The notes beneath the pieces were generated by a model. It saw only the letters and a program-made list of their open reading frames with translations, was not told the DNA's origin and made no database searches. Source: Lysobacter sp. (GTDB lineage: Bacteria; Pseudomonadota; Gammaproteobacteria; Xanthomonadales; Xanthomonadaceae). Taken from it: a stretch of DNA of 64,000 bases. Shown in pieces: positions 52,025 through 60,559 of this stretch. Position 1 is the stretch's first letter. Each line of letters begins with the position of its first letter. The stretch spans positions 62,001-126,000 of the forward strand of contig SSGH01000006.1 in NCBI GenBank assembly GCA_008015835.1. The letters are read 5' to 3'. The position numbers were made by a program, and so were the translations under genes.

Positions 52025-52645
52025 ATGGAACATTTGCTGACCTCCACGCTCACCGTCGCGATCGCCGAAATCGGCGACAAAACGCAATTGCTCGCGCTGC
52101 TGCTGGCCGCGCGTTTTCGGCGCCCATGGGCGATCGCGGCCGGCATTCTGGTCGCGACCTTGCTCAATCACGCCCTCGCCGGCTGGCTGGGCGCGTGGGT
52201 TTCGCGATGGCTGCATCCGGAAGCGCTGCGCTGGGGCGTGGTGATCAGCTTCGCCGCGATCGCGGTATGGACGCTGATTCCCGACCGCATCGACGAGGAC
52301 GGCGAGTCCCTCGGCGAAGGCCGCAGCGCATGGTCGGCCTTCGTCGCGACGAGCATCGCGTTCTTTTTGGCCGAGATCGGCGACAAAACGCAGATCGCGA
52401 CGGTGGTGCTGGCGGCGCGTTCGCCGTCGCTGTGGCCCGTCGTGGCCGGCACCACGCTGGGCATGTTGATCGCCAACGTGCCGGTGGTCGCGTTGGGCCA
52501 TCGTTTCGCGAAACGACTGCCGCTGAAGGCGGCGCGGATCGCCGCGACGCTGCTGTTCCTGGCGCTGGCGGCATGGGTCGCGGTGCGCGGCCTGCCGAGC
52601 GAGCCGACGCCGCCGTCCGCCGATTCGGCCGCGACGACGCGATGA
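52025..52645 (+). CDS. TMEM165/GDT1-family (UPF0016) cation transporter
   Basis: Six-helix membrane protein of 206 residues with two copies of the family motif E-x-G-D-K-T: AEIGDKTQLLALLLAARFRR at residues 14-33 and AEIGDKTQIATVVLAARSPS in the second half. Members export Mn2+ (and Ca2+) in bacteria and eukaryotic Golgi; the Xanthomonas homologue MneA is a manganese exporter. Likely the same role here. ATG at 52025, with GAGAGAGA upstream. Confidence 0.9.
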   Translation: MEHLLTSTLTVAIAEIGDKTQLLALLLAARFRRPWAIAAGILVATLLNHALAGWLGAWVSRWLHPEALRWGVVISFAAIAVWTLIPDRIDEDGESLGEGRSAWSAFVATSIAFFLAEIGDKTQIATVVLAARSPSLWPVVAGTTLGMLIANVPVVALGHRFAKRLPLKAARIAATLLFLALAAWVAVRGLPSEPTPPSADSAATTR

Positions 52646-52715
52646 CGCGGCGCGCACGGACGACGCGACCGGCTATGCTGTGGGCGACGATCGATCGGGA
52701 GACGCGCGCATCGCT

Positions 52716-53855
52716 ATGAACGTGACCGGAGAATGGTGGCGGGACGTGTTGCGCACGCTGCTGTCGCGGCCGGACGAGGTCATGCTCGACCTCGGCGCGG
52801 GCGGCGAGTTGCTCGTCGCGCGCGTGCGCGCGCTGCTCTCCGCGCTCATTCTGTTGCTGCCCTTGGTCGCCGGCCTCAGCGGCGACAACGCCACCGAAGT
52901 GCTGATCGGGCTGGGCGCGGCGGTGTTCACCAATATCTGCGCGCAAATCTGGTTGGCGCTGGCGCATCACCGTCGCCGTCACGATTGGCTGCCGTATGCG
53001 ACCACGACGTACGACGTGACCACCACCACGCTGGTGCTGGTCGCGCTGAATCTCTTTCGCGACCCGGTCGCGCCGTTCAACAGCGTGATCGTGTGGTGTT
53101 TCTATCTGCTGGCGATCGGAATGACCGCGCTGCGCAACGACGGGCGCCTGACGCTGTACGCCGGCGGCATGGCGATGCTGCAGTACGCGACGATGGTCGT
53201 CGCGCTGTTCGCATTGGCCGACAATGCCGAGGAATTGGCGTCGGTGGAATACGGCACCGCCGAAATCAGCACCCAAATCATGCGCATTCTACTGATCCTG
53301 CTGATGACGTTGCTGACGACGACGATCGTCTATCGCATGCAGCGTTTGATCGAATCCTCCGGCACCGACGGCCTCACCGGGCTGCCCAATCGCGCCTGGT
53401 TGGTGCAACGCATGCCGCGGATTCTCGAAGCGGTGCGCGAGGAAGGCGAATCGCTGACCTTGGGCCTGTTGGACCTGGACGATTTCAAACGCATCAACGC
53501 GCAGGCCGGGCATCTCGCCGGCGACCGCGCGATCCGCCATGTCGCGGCCTCGATGCGGGACATGCTCGGCCCGCGCGAGCGCATCGTGCGCATCGGCGGC
53601 CAGGAATTCGTGCTGCTGCTGCGCTGCCCGATCGGCAACGCCTGGGAGCGCTTGGATCGGCTGCGGCATTCGATGAACGAGCGTCCGTTCGTGCCCGAGC
53701 GCAGCGCGGAGCCGATGCCGATCAGCTTCAGCGGCGGCTTATCGTCCTATCCGATGGACGGCAGCGACGTGTCCTCGCTGCTGCGCACTGCCGACCGTCG
53801 CCTGCAGGCGGCCAAGAACGAAGGCCGCAACCGCGTGGTGGCGCGGGACGCGTAA
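52716..53855 (+). CDS. Membrane GGDEF protein with degenerate active site (GGQEF)
   Basis: 379 residues: about six helices in residues 40-205 and a C-terminal GGDEF domain (LIESSGTDGLTGLPNRAWLV; LGLLDLDDFKRINAQAGHLA). The signature is GGQEF (VRIGGQEFVLLLR): Gln replaces the acidic third residue that binds Mg2+ and GTP. The inhibitory R-x-x-D site is also absent (G-x-x-E). The first metal Asp in LDLDDFK is kept. It may therefore be inactive as a diguanylate cyclase and act as a GTP or c-di-GMP sensor, or retain low activity. ATG at 52716. It follows the GDT1 gene by 70 nt. Confidence 0.85.
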   Translation: MNVTGEWWRDVLRTLLSRPDEVMLDLGAGGELLVARVRALLSALILLLPLVAGLSGDNATEVLIGLGAAVFTNICAQIWLALAHHRRRHDWLPYATTTYDVTTTTLVLVALNLFRDPVAPFNSVIVWCFYLLAIGMTALRNDGRLTLYAGGMAMLQYATMVVALFALADNAEELASVEYGTAEISTQIMRILLILLMTLLTTTIVYRMQRLIESSGTDGLTGLPNRAWLVQRMPRILEAVREEGESLTLGLLDLDDFKRINAQAGHLAGDRAIRHVAASMRDMLGPRERIVRIGGQEFVLLLRCPIGNAWERLDRLRHSMNERPFVPERSAEPMPISFSGGLSSYPMDGSDVSSLLRTADRRLQAAKNEGRNRVVARDA

Positions 53856-53991
53856 GGCCGCGATAGAAGGCGGCGGCCCCGCGCCGTCGATTCCTCAGCG
53901 CCGCGACGCCGGAACGGCCGCGCCCCATTGCCGATTCCCGGCCCCTGCCCTACCCTGCCCGGGTTTCGGCGTAAGCCTTGGGGAGTCGACG

Positions 53992-55329
53992 ATGGATGCA
54001 GTGATGCGGGTCGCATTCGGCCTGTTCGGTTTGGCGGTGCTGATCGGCTTGGCGTGGGCCTTCTCCAGCAATAAGAAAGCCGTGGACTGGAAATTGGTCG
54101 CCACCGGCGTGGGCCTGCAGATCGCGTTCGCCGCCTTCGTGCTGATGACGCCCTGGGGCAGCCAGATTTTCGAAGGCCTGGGCTCGGTCTTCGTCAAACT
54201 CATCGGCTTCACCAACGAAGGCTCGAAGATGATCCTCGGCGGCTTGGCCGACCAGGACAAATACGGCTTCGTCTTCATCTTCCACGCGCTGCCGACGGTG
54301 ATCTTCTTCGCCTCGTTCATGGCCGTGCTGTACCACCTGGGCGTGATGCAGTGGGTGGTGAAGATCATGGCGATGGCCATCACGAAAGTGATGAAGGTGT
54401 CCGGCGCCGAAACCACCAGCGTCTGCGCCAGCGTGTTCATCGGCCAAACCGAAGCGCCGCTGACCGTGCGTCCGTACATCAATAAGATGACCGAATCCGA
54501 GCTGCTGACGATGATGATCGGCGGCATGGCGCATATCGCCGGCGGCGTGATGGCGGTGTACATCGGCATGCTCGCCGGCACCGACGTGATGCAGCAGCAG
54601 ATCTACGCCAAGCACTTCCTCGCAGCGTCGATCATGGCCGCCCCGGCCACGCTGTTGATCGCGAAAATTCTGATCCCCGAGACCGGCACGCCGCTCACCG
54701 GCGGCAAGGTCACGCTGCACGTCGAGAAAGAAAGCAAGAACATCATCGACGCCGCCGCGGCGGGCGCGTCCGACGGCATGAAGCTGGCGATCAATATCGC
54801 GGCGATGCTGCTGGCGTTCGTCGCGCTGATCGCGATGCTCAATGCGATCATCGGCTGGTTCGGCGATTGGCATATCCCGGGCTACCAAAGCCTCAACATG
54901 ATGCTCAACGACGGCGTCGTCGACGCCGCGCAGCACAAAGTGCGGTTGAACCTGGGCCTGATTCTCGGCTACGTGCTGGCGCCGATCGCCTGGGTGATCG
55001 GCATCGAATGGAAGGACGCGGTGATCGCCGGCGGTTTGATCGGCCAGAAAGTCGTGCTGAACGAATTCATCGCTTACTTGCAGTTGGCGCAGACTCCGGT
55101 GGGCGATCTGCCGGGCCAGATCAGCGAGAACTCGCGCCTGATCCTGACCTACGCGCTGTGCGGCTTCGCCAACTTCGCGTCGATCGCGATCCAGATCGGC
55201 GGCATCGGCGGCATCGCCCCGGAACGCCGCGGCGATCTGGCCCGCTTCGGTCTGCGCGCGGTGCTCGGCGGCTCCATCGCCACACTGATGACCGCCACCA
55301 TCGCCGGTGTGCTCATTCATTTGCGTTGA
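53992..55329 (+). CDS. nupC: Concentrative nucleoside transporter (CNT/NupC family)
   Basis: Nucleoside:cation symporter, 445 residues, many hydrophobic segments. Family stretches: GVMQWVVKIMAMAITKVMKV, SVCASVFIGQTEAPLTVRPY (substrate site, with G-Q-T-E-A-P), then ELLTMMIGGMAHIAGGVMAV and the C-terminal YALCGFANFASIAIQIGGIG. ATG at 53992. A downstream ribokinase-like gene at 55477 would act on ribose from nucleosides, giving the two a common substrate stream (inference). Confidence 0.9.
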   Translation: MDAVMRVAFGLFGLAVLIGLAWAFSSNKKAVDWKLVATGVGLQIAFAAFVLMTPWGSQIFEGLGSVFVKLIGFTNEGSKMILGGLADQDKYGFVFIFHALPTVIFFASFMAVLYHLGVMQWVVKIMAMAITKVMKVSGAETTSVCASVFIGQTEAPLTVRPYINKMTESELLTMMIGGMAHIAGGVMAVYIGMLAGTDVMQQQIYAKHFLAASIMAAPATLLIAKILIPETGTPLTGGKVTLHVEKESKNIIDAAAAGASDGMKLAINIAAMLLAFVALIAMLNAIIGWFGDWHIPGYQSLNMMLNDGVVDAAQHKVRLNLGLILGYVLAPIAWVIGIEWKDAVIAGGLIGQKVVLNEFIAYLQLAQTPVGDLPGQISENSRLILTYALCGFANFASIAIQIGGIGGIAPERRGDLARFGLRAVLGGSIATLMTATIAGVLIHLR

Positions 55330-55337
55330 TGATTTAT

Positions 55338-55361
55338 GAATCGATCCGACAGGATCGATTC
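55338..55361. terminator. Perfect 10-bp hairpin after the nucleoside transporter
   Basis: GAATCGATCC-GACA-GGATCGATTC, 9 nt after the stop. No U-tract follows; terminator function is plausible. Confidence 0.5.
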
Positions 55362-55476
55362 ACGCCAATAATCGAGATTCGACGGCCGTCGCCGCGCGAC
55401 GGCCGCATGCGATCATCGCCGTCGTTCCCGCGCCCCCGGCTCCGTCCGGGGGCGCCGTCGTCCGAGACAATCCCCC

Positions 55477-56463
55477 ATGAAACGCAGCAAATCGTCATCG
55501 CCCGCCCAAGTCGTCGTCGTCGGCTCGTTCAACGTCGATCACGTCTGGCGTTGCGACGCCCTACCCGCCGCCGGCGCGACCCTCGGCGGCGAGTACGCCA
55601 GCGGCCCCGGCGGCAAAGGCTTCAACCAAGCCATCGCCGCCGCCCGCAGCGGCGCGCGCACGGCGTTCGTGTGCGCGCTGGGCAACGACCTCGGCGGCCA
55701 CCACGCGCGCGCGCTGGCCACCGCCGAGGCGATCGATCTGCGCGACGAAGTCGGGATCGCGCCCACCGGCAGCGCCGGCATCTTCGTCGACGCCCAAGGC
55801 CGCAACAGCATCGTCGTCGGCGCCGGCGCGAACGCCGAGCTGTCGGCGGAATTTCTCGATAGCCAAGGCGAGTTGATCGCTGCGGCGTCGGTGGTGCTCG
55901 CGCAGTTGGAAACGCCGGCCGAAGCCGCGGTCGCCGCGCTGCGTCACGCGCGCGCCGCCGGCCGCCTGAGCGTGTTGAACCCGGCCCCGGCGAATGCGCA
56001 AACGACGCCGGAACTGCTGTCGCTGACCGACGTGCTGACCCCGAACGAGACCGAAGCCGCAGCGCTGTTCCGCCGCATCGGCGAGCGCGTGGAACCCGAC
56101 GCGATCGCGCAGCTCGAATCGCCGAAACTGCACGCGTTCTGCCGCGAATTGCTGCACGGCGGCACGGTGGTGGTGACGCTGGGCGTGTCCGGCTGCTTCG
56201 TCTCGCACGCCGAAGGCCAACAGCGCGGCGACGAAACCCTGTGGTACCGCGTGCCGGCCGAATCGGCGAACGCGGTGGACACCACCGGCGCGGGCGACGC
56301 CTTCAACGGCGCGCTGGCAGCGTCGCTGGCGCTGCGTCCGGAAGCGCCGTTCTCGGCGCACGTGCGCTACGCCAGCCGCTACGCCGCGCTCTCGACCGAA
56401 CGCCACGGCGCGGCGCTGTCGATGCCGCGCCGCGACGAACTGGATGCGCGCTTTCCCGGCTGA
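55477..56463 (+). CDS. PfkB-family carbohydrate kinase, ribokinase-like
   Basis: 328 residues. The N-terminal VVVVGSFNVDHVWRCDALPA and GGEYASGPGGKGFNQAIAAA bind sugar and shape the lid; DVLTPNETEAAALF is the PfkB middle and VDTTGAGDAFNGALAASLAL holds the catalytic Asp in GAGDAF. Ribokinase is the nearest match, but fructokinase or nucleoside kinase is possible. Adjacent to the nucleoside transporter, so phosphorylating ribose or a nucleoside is likely. Confidence 0.85.
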   Translation: MKRSKSSSPAQVVVVGSFNVDHVWRCDALPAAGATLGGEYASGPGGKGFNQAIAAARSGARTAFVCALGNDLGGHHARALATAEAIDLRDEVGIAPTGSAGIFVDAQGRNSIVVGAGANAELSAEFLDSQGELIAAASVVLAQLETPAEAAVAALRHARAAGRLSVLNPAPANAQTTPELLSLTDVLTPNETEAAALFRRIGERVEPDAIAQLESPKLHAFCRELLHGGTVVVTLGVSGCFVSHAEGQQRGDETLWYRVPAESANAVDTTGAGDAFNGALAASLALRPEAPFSAHVRYASRYAALSTERHGAALSMPRRDELDARFPG

Positions 56464-56607
56464 AGACGGCCGTTCGCGCCGAACCGGGCCGCACGCCCGC
56501 CGAGACGGCCCGCTCCGGAGCCCCAGGTCCGAAAAACCAGCGCCCGCGGCCCACGCGGGCGGCCCGATTTGCTAAGGTCGGCCGCACATTCCGTCGCGGA
56601 GACCGTC

Positions 56608-56943
56608 ATGGCCGGCACGTTCACGATCAGCAAGCGCAGCAACGGCGAATTCCAATTCAACCTCAGCGCCGGCAACGGCCAGATCGTCCTCACCAGCGAG
56701 GGCTATTCGGACAAAGCCAACTGCAAGAACGGCATCGAGTCGGTGCGCAAGAACAGCCAGGACGACAAGCGCTTCGTGCGCCAAACCGCCGCCAACGGCA
56801 AGTTCTACTTCAACCTCACCGCGACCAACGGCCAGACCATCGGCACCAGCCAGATGTACGCGGACGAATCCGGCCGCGAAAGCGGCAGCGCGTCGGTGGC
56901 GGCGAACGCGCCGGATGCCGAAGTGGTCGACGAAACGGCGTAA
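56608..56943 (+). CDS. YegP-like (DUF1508) tandem-repeat protein
   Basis: 111 residues made of two similar modules: FTISKRSNGEFQFNLSAGNG with VLTSEGYSDKANCKNGIESV, and RFVRQTAANGKFYFNLTATN with GQTIGTSQMYADESGRESGS. Each has the F-x-F-x-L-x-A-x-NGQ-x-I core of DUF1508. A short acidic tail follows. Function unknown. ATG at 56608, with GGAGA upstream. Confidence 0.9.
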   Translation: MAGTFTISKRSNGEFQFNLSAGNGQIVLTSEGYSDKANCKNGIESVRKNSQDDKRFVRQTAANGKFYFNLTATNGQTIGTSQMYADESGRESGSASVAANAPDAEVVDETA

Positions 56944-56993
56944 GCATCCGCGTTCGGTCGCAGTCGACCGTCGATCGCGATCGCCGCAGCGAG

Positions 56994-57017
56994 CGCCCGG
57001 CCCGCGCCGGGCGTTTT
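56994..57017 (+). terminator. Rho-independent terminator of the YegP-like gene
   Basis: CGCCCGG-CCCGCG-CCGGGCG followed by TTTT, about 50 nt after the stop. Confidence 0.75.
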
Positions 57018-57041
57018 CGCGCCCGGGTTTACAATGCGCGC

Positions 57042-58040
57042 ATGCGCATCGGCTCGCACACCATCGAACCCCGCGTGATTCTGGCCCCGATGGCCGGCGT
57101 CACCGATAAGCCGTTCCGACAGTTGTGCAAACGTCTCGGCGCCGGCTTGGCGATGTCGGAAATGACCATTTCCGATCCGCGGTTCTGGACCACGCGCAAA
57201 TCGCTGCGACGCATGGATCACGAAGGCGAACCGGCGCCGGTCGGCGTGCAGATCGCCGGCACCGAGCCCGACGCGATGGCCGAGGCCGCGCGCTACAACG
57301 TGGCGCACGGCGCGCAGATCGTCGACATCAACATGGGTTGCCCAGCGAAAAAAGTCTGCAACGCCTGGGCCGGTTCGGCGCTGATGCGCGACGAAGCCCT
57401 GGTGGCGCGGATTCTGACCGCCGTCGTCGCCGCCGTGGACGTGCCGGTGACGCTGAAGATTCGCACCGGCTGGGCCGCGAATGCGCGCAACGCGCCGACG
57501 ATCGCGCGCATCGCCGAAGACTGCGGCATCGCCGCGCTCGCCGTGCACGGGCGCACCCGCGATCAGCACTACACGGGCACGGCCGAGTACGAGACCATCG
57601 CCGCGATCAAGGCGATGCTGACCATTCCTGTGATCGCCAACGGCGACATCGATTCGCCGCAGAAAGCGAAACAGGTGCTCGACGCCACCGGGTGCGACGC
57701 AGTGATGATCGGCCGCGCCGCGCAGGGGCGGCCGTGGATCTTCCGCGAAGTCGCGCACTTTCTCGCCACCGGCGACACCCTGCCGCCGCCGACGCTGACC
57801 GACGTGCGCGACATTCTGCTGGGTCATCTCGAACATCTGCACGCGTTCTACGGCGAACCGCAGGGCGTGCGCATCGCGCGCAAGCACTTGGGCTGGTACG
57901 CGAAGGATCGGCCGGAGAATCTCGCCTTCCGCGCCGTGGTCAATCGCGCGGAGACGGCGGACGAGCAACTGCGGCTGACGCGCGACTATTTCGACGCGTT
58001 GATCGCGAATGCGACGCTGACGTTGCCGACGGCGGCTTGA
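57042..58040 (+). CDS. dusB: tRNA-dihydrouridine synthase, DusB type
   Basis: FMN enzyme reducing uridine to dihydrouridine in tRNA. The N-terminus RVILAPMAGVTDKPFRQLCK and the DINMGCPAKKVCNAWAGSAL stretch with the catalytic Cys in GCPAKKV are typical, as are VHGRTRDQHYTGTAEYETIA and IGRAAQGRPWIFREVAHFL. 332 residues, the normal length. ATG at 57042; the usual partner fis is not next to it. Confidence 0.94.
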   Translation: MRIGSHTIEPRVILAPMAGVTDKPFRQLCKRLGAGLAMSEMTISDPRFWTTRKSLRRMDHEGEPAPVGVQIAGTEPDAMAEAARYNVAHGAQIVDINMGCPAKKVCNAWAGSALMRDEALVARILTAVVAAVDVPVTLKIRTGWAANARNAPTIARIAEDCGIAALAVHGRTRDQHYTGTAEYETIAAIKAMLTIPVIANGDIDSPQKAKQVLDATGCDAVMIGRAAQGRPWIFREVAHFLATGDTLPPPTLTDVRDILLGHLEHLHAFYGEPQGVRIARKHLGWYAKDRPENLAFRAVVNRAETADEQLRLTRDYFDALIANATLTLPTAA

Positions 58041-58066
58041 GTCGCCCACGAGATTCGAGAGCAGCC

Positions 58067-58432
58067 ATGCCCGAACCCGCGCCGACCTTCACGCTCTGGC
58101 TGGAATTCGAGACATACGCCGGAGGCTACCCGCAGCCCGGCGACGACCCCGACTGCGATTTCTGCAATGCGCTGGTTCGGGCGGACGGCCGCGTCTGCGG
58201 GCTGAATATCTGGACCTTCCGTTTTCTCGATCATGTGCGCCGATTCGATGAGTTCACCGGCGAACCGAAGCCCGCGATCGAGCGTTTTCTGCTGCCGCCG
58301 GATCTTTTGGTCGAGCGGCTCGATCGCGCGTTGATCGAAGCGTCCATCGCGACCCTGTTGCTAGAGGATTTCCCGCCGCAGTGGTGCTGGAAAGACGAAC
58401 AAGAAAGGACAGAAGATGAAAACGACAGATGA
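58067..58432 (+). CDS. Hypothetical protein, 121 aa
   Basis: A small acidic protein: TFTLWLEFETYAGGYPQPGD, DPDCDFCNALVRADGRVCGL, then DRALIEASIATLLLEDFPPQ. It contains C-x2-C and a further Cys, possible metal ligands. No family recognised. Starts 26 nt after dusB; its end overlaps the methyltransferase start by 17 nt, so the two are translationally coupled. Confidence 0.65.
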   Translation: MPEPAPTFTLWLEFETYAGGYPQPGDDPDCDFCNALVRADGRVCGLNIWTFRFLDHVRRFDEFTGEPKPAIERFLLPPDLLVERLDRALIEASIATLLLEDFPPQWCWKDEQERTEDENDR

Positions 58433-59243
58433 TTCGCCCGCCTATCTCCACGGCTTCTCCAGCACCGAACAGGCCCGGCTGGTGAAACAAGCGCGCATCG
58501 CGGAAAGCACGATCTTCCGCAATATCGACTACGGCGGCGCGACGCGTCTGCTCGAAGTCGGCAGCGGCGTCGGCGCGCAGACCGAAATCCTGCTGCGCCG
58601 CTTTCCCGAACTGCACGCGACCTGCGTCGATCTGAACGAAGCGCAACTCGCGGCGGCGCAGGAGAATCTCGGCGCGATGCCCTGGTTGGACGGGCGCTAC
58701 ACCCTGCGACAAGCCGACGCGACCGATCTGCCGTTCGAAGCGCGCAGTTTCGACGCCGCGTTTCTGTGCTGGGTGCTGGAGCATGTGCCCTCGCCCGCGC
58801 GCGTGTTGGCGGAAGTGCGGCGCACGCTCGCCCCGGGCGCGCCGGTCTACATCACCGAAGTGATGAATTCGTCGTTCCTGCTCGACCCGTACTCGCCGAA
58901 CGTGTGGAAGTACTGGATGGCCTTCAACGACTTCCAAATCGAGCAGGGCGGCGACCCGTTCGTCGGCGCCAAGCTAGGCAACCTGCTGCTGGCGGGCGGC
59001 TTCCGCGACCCCACCACCGAAATCAAGACCTTCCACTTCGACAACCGCGAACCGGCCAGGCGCAAGACCATGATCGCGTTCTGGGAAGAATTGCTGCTCT
59101 CCGCATCGGACCAATTGATCGCCGCTGGCGCCGTCACCGAAACGGTGGTGGACAACATGCGCCGCGAGATGCGGCTGGTGCAAAACGACCCCAACGCGGT
59201 GTTTTTCTACTCGTTCGTGCAGGCGAGGGCGACGGCCTACTGA
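58416..59243 (+). CDS. Class I SAM-dependent methyltransferase
   Basis: 275 residues. SAM motif I is RLLEVGSGVGAQTEILLR (residues 44-61), followed by ATCVDLNEAQLAAAQENLGA (acidic loop), ADATDLPFEARSFDAAFLCW (motif II/III region) and GAPVYITEVMN. The shape fits small-molecule methyltransferases of the ubiE/arsM-like group; substrate unknown. Translationally coupled to the small gene upstream. Confidence 0.88.
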   Translation: MKTTDDSPAYLHGFSSTEQARLVKQARIAESTIFRNIDYGGATRLLEVGSGVGAQTEILLRRFPELHATCVDLNEAQLAAAQENLGAMPWLDGRYTLRQADATDLPFEARSFDAAFLCWVLEHVPSPARVLAEVRRTLAPGAPVYITEVMNSSFLLDPYSPNVWKYWMAFNDFQIEQGGDPFVGAKLGNLLLAGGFRDPTTEIKTFHFDNREPARRKTMIAFWEELLLSASDQLIAAGAVTETVVDNMRREMRLVQNDPNAVFFYSFVQARATAY

Positions 59244-59395
59244 TCGGGCAGAGCGGCGACCGCGCCACGCCGCGCCATGAACGGTTCGCCCATGGCGCCC
59301 TCCGCGGACGAAAGCGTCGTTATCGGTTGATTCCGGCTTTTTTTTGCCTCGATAATGGGCCGAACGACGCGATACTCCTCAAGGAGCGGGCCGAA

Positions 59396-60079
59396 ATGGA
59401 ACCCAGCATTACGGATTGGATTCAAGCGATCGCCGAAAGCGTCGCCGCATTCGGCATTGTTTTGGTGCTGATCCAGCTCATGCTCACCGCCAAGCAGATC
59501 AAACTCGCACGGGAGCAAAACGAAGAGATTTGCCGTCAGAACAACGCCACGATTCTATGGAACAGAATGCAGGCCGCATTCGCTTTCTTCCCCGAAGAAC
59601 TCTTCATGAAAAGGGAAATCGAGCTCATCGAGCAGATGAGATTGATGGATATCGAGCTTGTCCCTCGATTCGTCGGCACATTATCCGATGGCGAAGCGCA
59701 GAGAATTTTCGATCATCCCGATTGCGCAAGAGCTCTTCGATACTATTTGAACGTCCTCGAGGATTATTGCCTCGCCGTCAACATGGGCCTGGTGGACGAC
59801 GATCTTGCTTATGCGCAAATGCGCGGCGCCATCATCGCTCGCGCCACTTTTTTCTGGCCTTTGATCGATCTGGTGAGAAAGAAGTCGGACGACGAAGATA
59901 TCTTCTGCGAGCTCGAGATCACCTCGAAAAGGTGGAAAGAAAAAGACGAGCAAACCAGGGAAATGCGCAGAAAAGTGATCGAGGAAGCCAAGTCGATCGC
60001 CGAAAGCATCATCTCGGATGCCGTCAGGGACGTGAAATCGAATCACTTGCGCAACGTATATCCGCCGAAATCGAATTGA
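59396..60079 (+). CDS. DUF4760-like membrane-anchored protein, 227 aa
   Basis: One N-terminal helix (ITDWIQAIAESVAAFGIVLV extended by LIQLML) followed by a coiled, charged region (TAKQIKLAREQNEEICRQNN) and a helical domain containing ALRYYLNVLEDYCLAVNMGL, a DUF4760-type stretch. A long charged C-terminal helix ends the protein (KEKDEQTREMRRKVIEEAKS). The DNA is clearly less GC-rich than its neighbours. AAGGAG lies 10 nt before the ATG at 59396. Function unknown. Confidence 0.6.
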   Translation: MEPSITDWIQAIAESVAAFGIVLVLIQLMLTAKQIKLAREQNEEICRQNNATILWNRMQAAFAFFPEELFMKREIELIEQMRLMDIELVPRFVGTLSDGEAQRIFDHPDCARALRYYLNVLEDYCLAVNMGLVDDDLAYAQMRGAIIARATFFWPLIDLVRKKSDDEDIFCELEITSKRWKEKDEQTREMRRKVIEEAKSIAESIISDAVRDVKSNHLRNVYPPKSN

Positions 60080-60154
60080 CCGAGCGCGACGCTCTCCAGG
60101 AGCGCCAGAAGATCGCCCAGGCGCGGTCGAAGGGCGCTTCCAGCGACGCGCGCA

Positions 60155-60559
60155 TCACCCCGCGAACGGTTCGATCAATCCGATCGGATTGCCTTCCGGG
60201 TCGCGGATCATCGCGAAACGGTATCCGTCGACCTCGGCCGGCGACATCAGGCATTCGCCGCCGGCGGCGAGGGCCGTCTCGATCGTGGCCTGCAGCGATT
60301 CCACGCGCAAATAGAAGTTGTGCCCGGGTTCGAAGCCGGGCACGTCTTTCTTCGCTTGGCCGATCCCGCCCAGCAGCGGCGTGGCTTCGGTCGGGAAATG
60401 CACGTAGGCGAAGCCGCCGGTGCCGGTTTCGTAGGTCCAACCGAACACCGCGCTGTAGAACGCTTTCGCGCGCTCCTGGTCGCGCGCGATGATCTCGAAC
60501 ATCACCGAGGGATGTCGGTTGGACGATCGCCCCTGACGCGGGTGCTTGGACGCGGTCAC
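60155..60559 (-). CDS. VOC-family (glyoxalase-like) protein
   Basis: 134 residues forming two VOC modules: PSVMFEIIARDQERAKAFYS then AVFGWTYE; and GHNFYLRVESLQATIETALA with GYRFAMIRDPEGNPIGLIEP. Candidate ligands are spread over both modules. It starts with GTG at 60559, overlapping the ferritin-like gene stop as GTGA; the sequence upstream of ATG 60502 still looks like a VOC N-terminus, which supports the GTG. It closes the VioB-like operon and might modify its product. Confidence 0.8.
   Translation of the reverse strand: MTASKHPRQGRSSNRHPSVMFEIIARDQERAKAFYSAVFGWTYETGTGGFAYVHFPTEATPLLGGIGQAKKDVPGFEPGHNFYLRVESLQATIETALAAGGECLMSPAEVDGYRFAMIRDPEGNPIGLIEPFAG

Noticed and set aside
55362-55476. 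Inverted words GACGGCCGTC/GACGGCCGC near 55380-55406 as an operator
   Set aside because: Short and common in this base composition; no adjacent regulator gene.
59244-59395. Separate small gene between the methyltransferase and the DUF4760-like gene
   Set aside because: No start with ribosome-binding site and no protein-like frame; the T-tract at 59338-59345 is not preceded by a clear stem.
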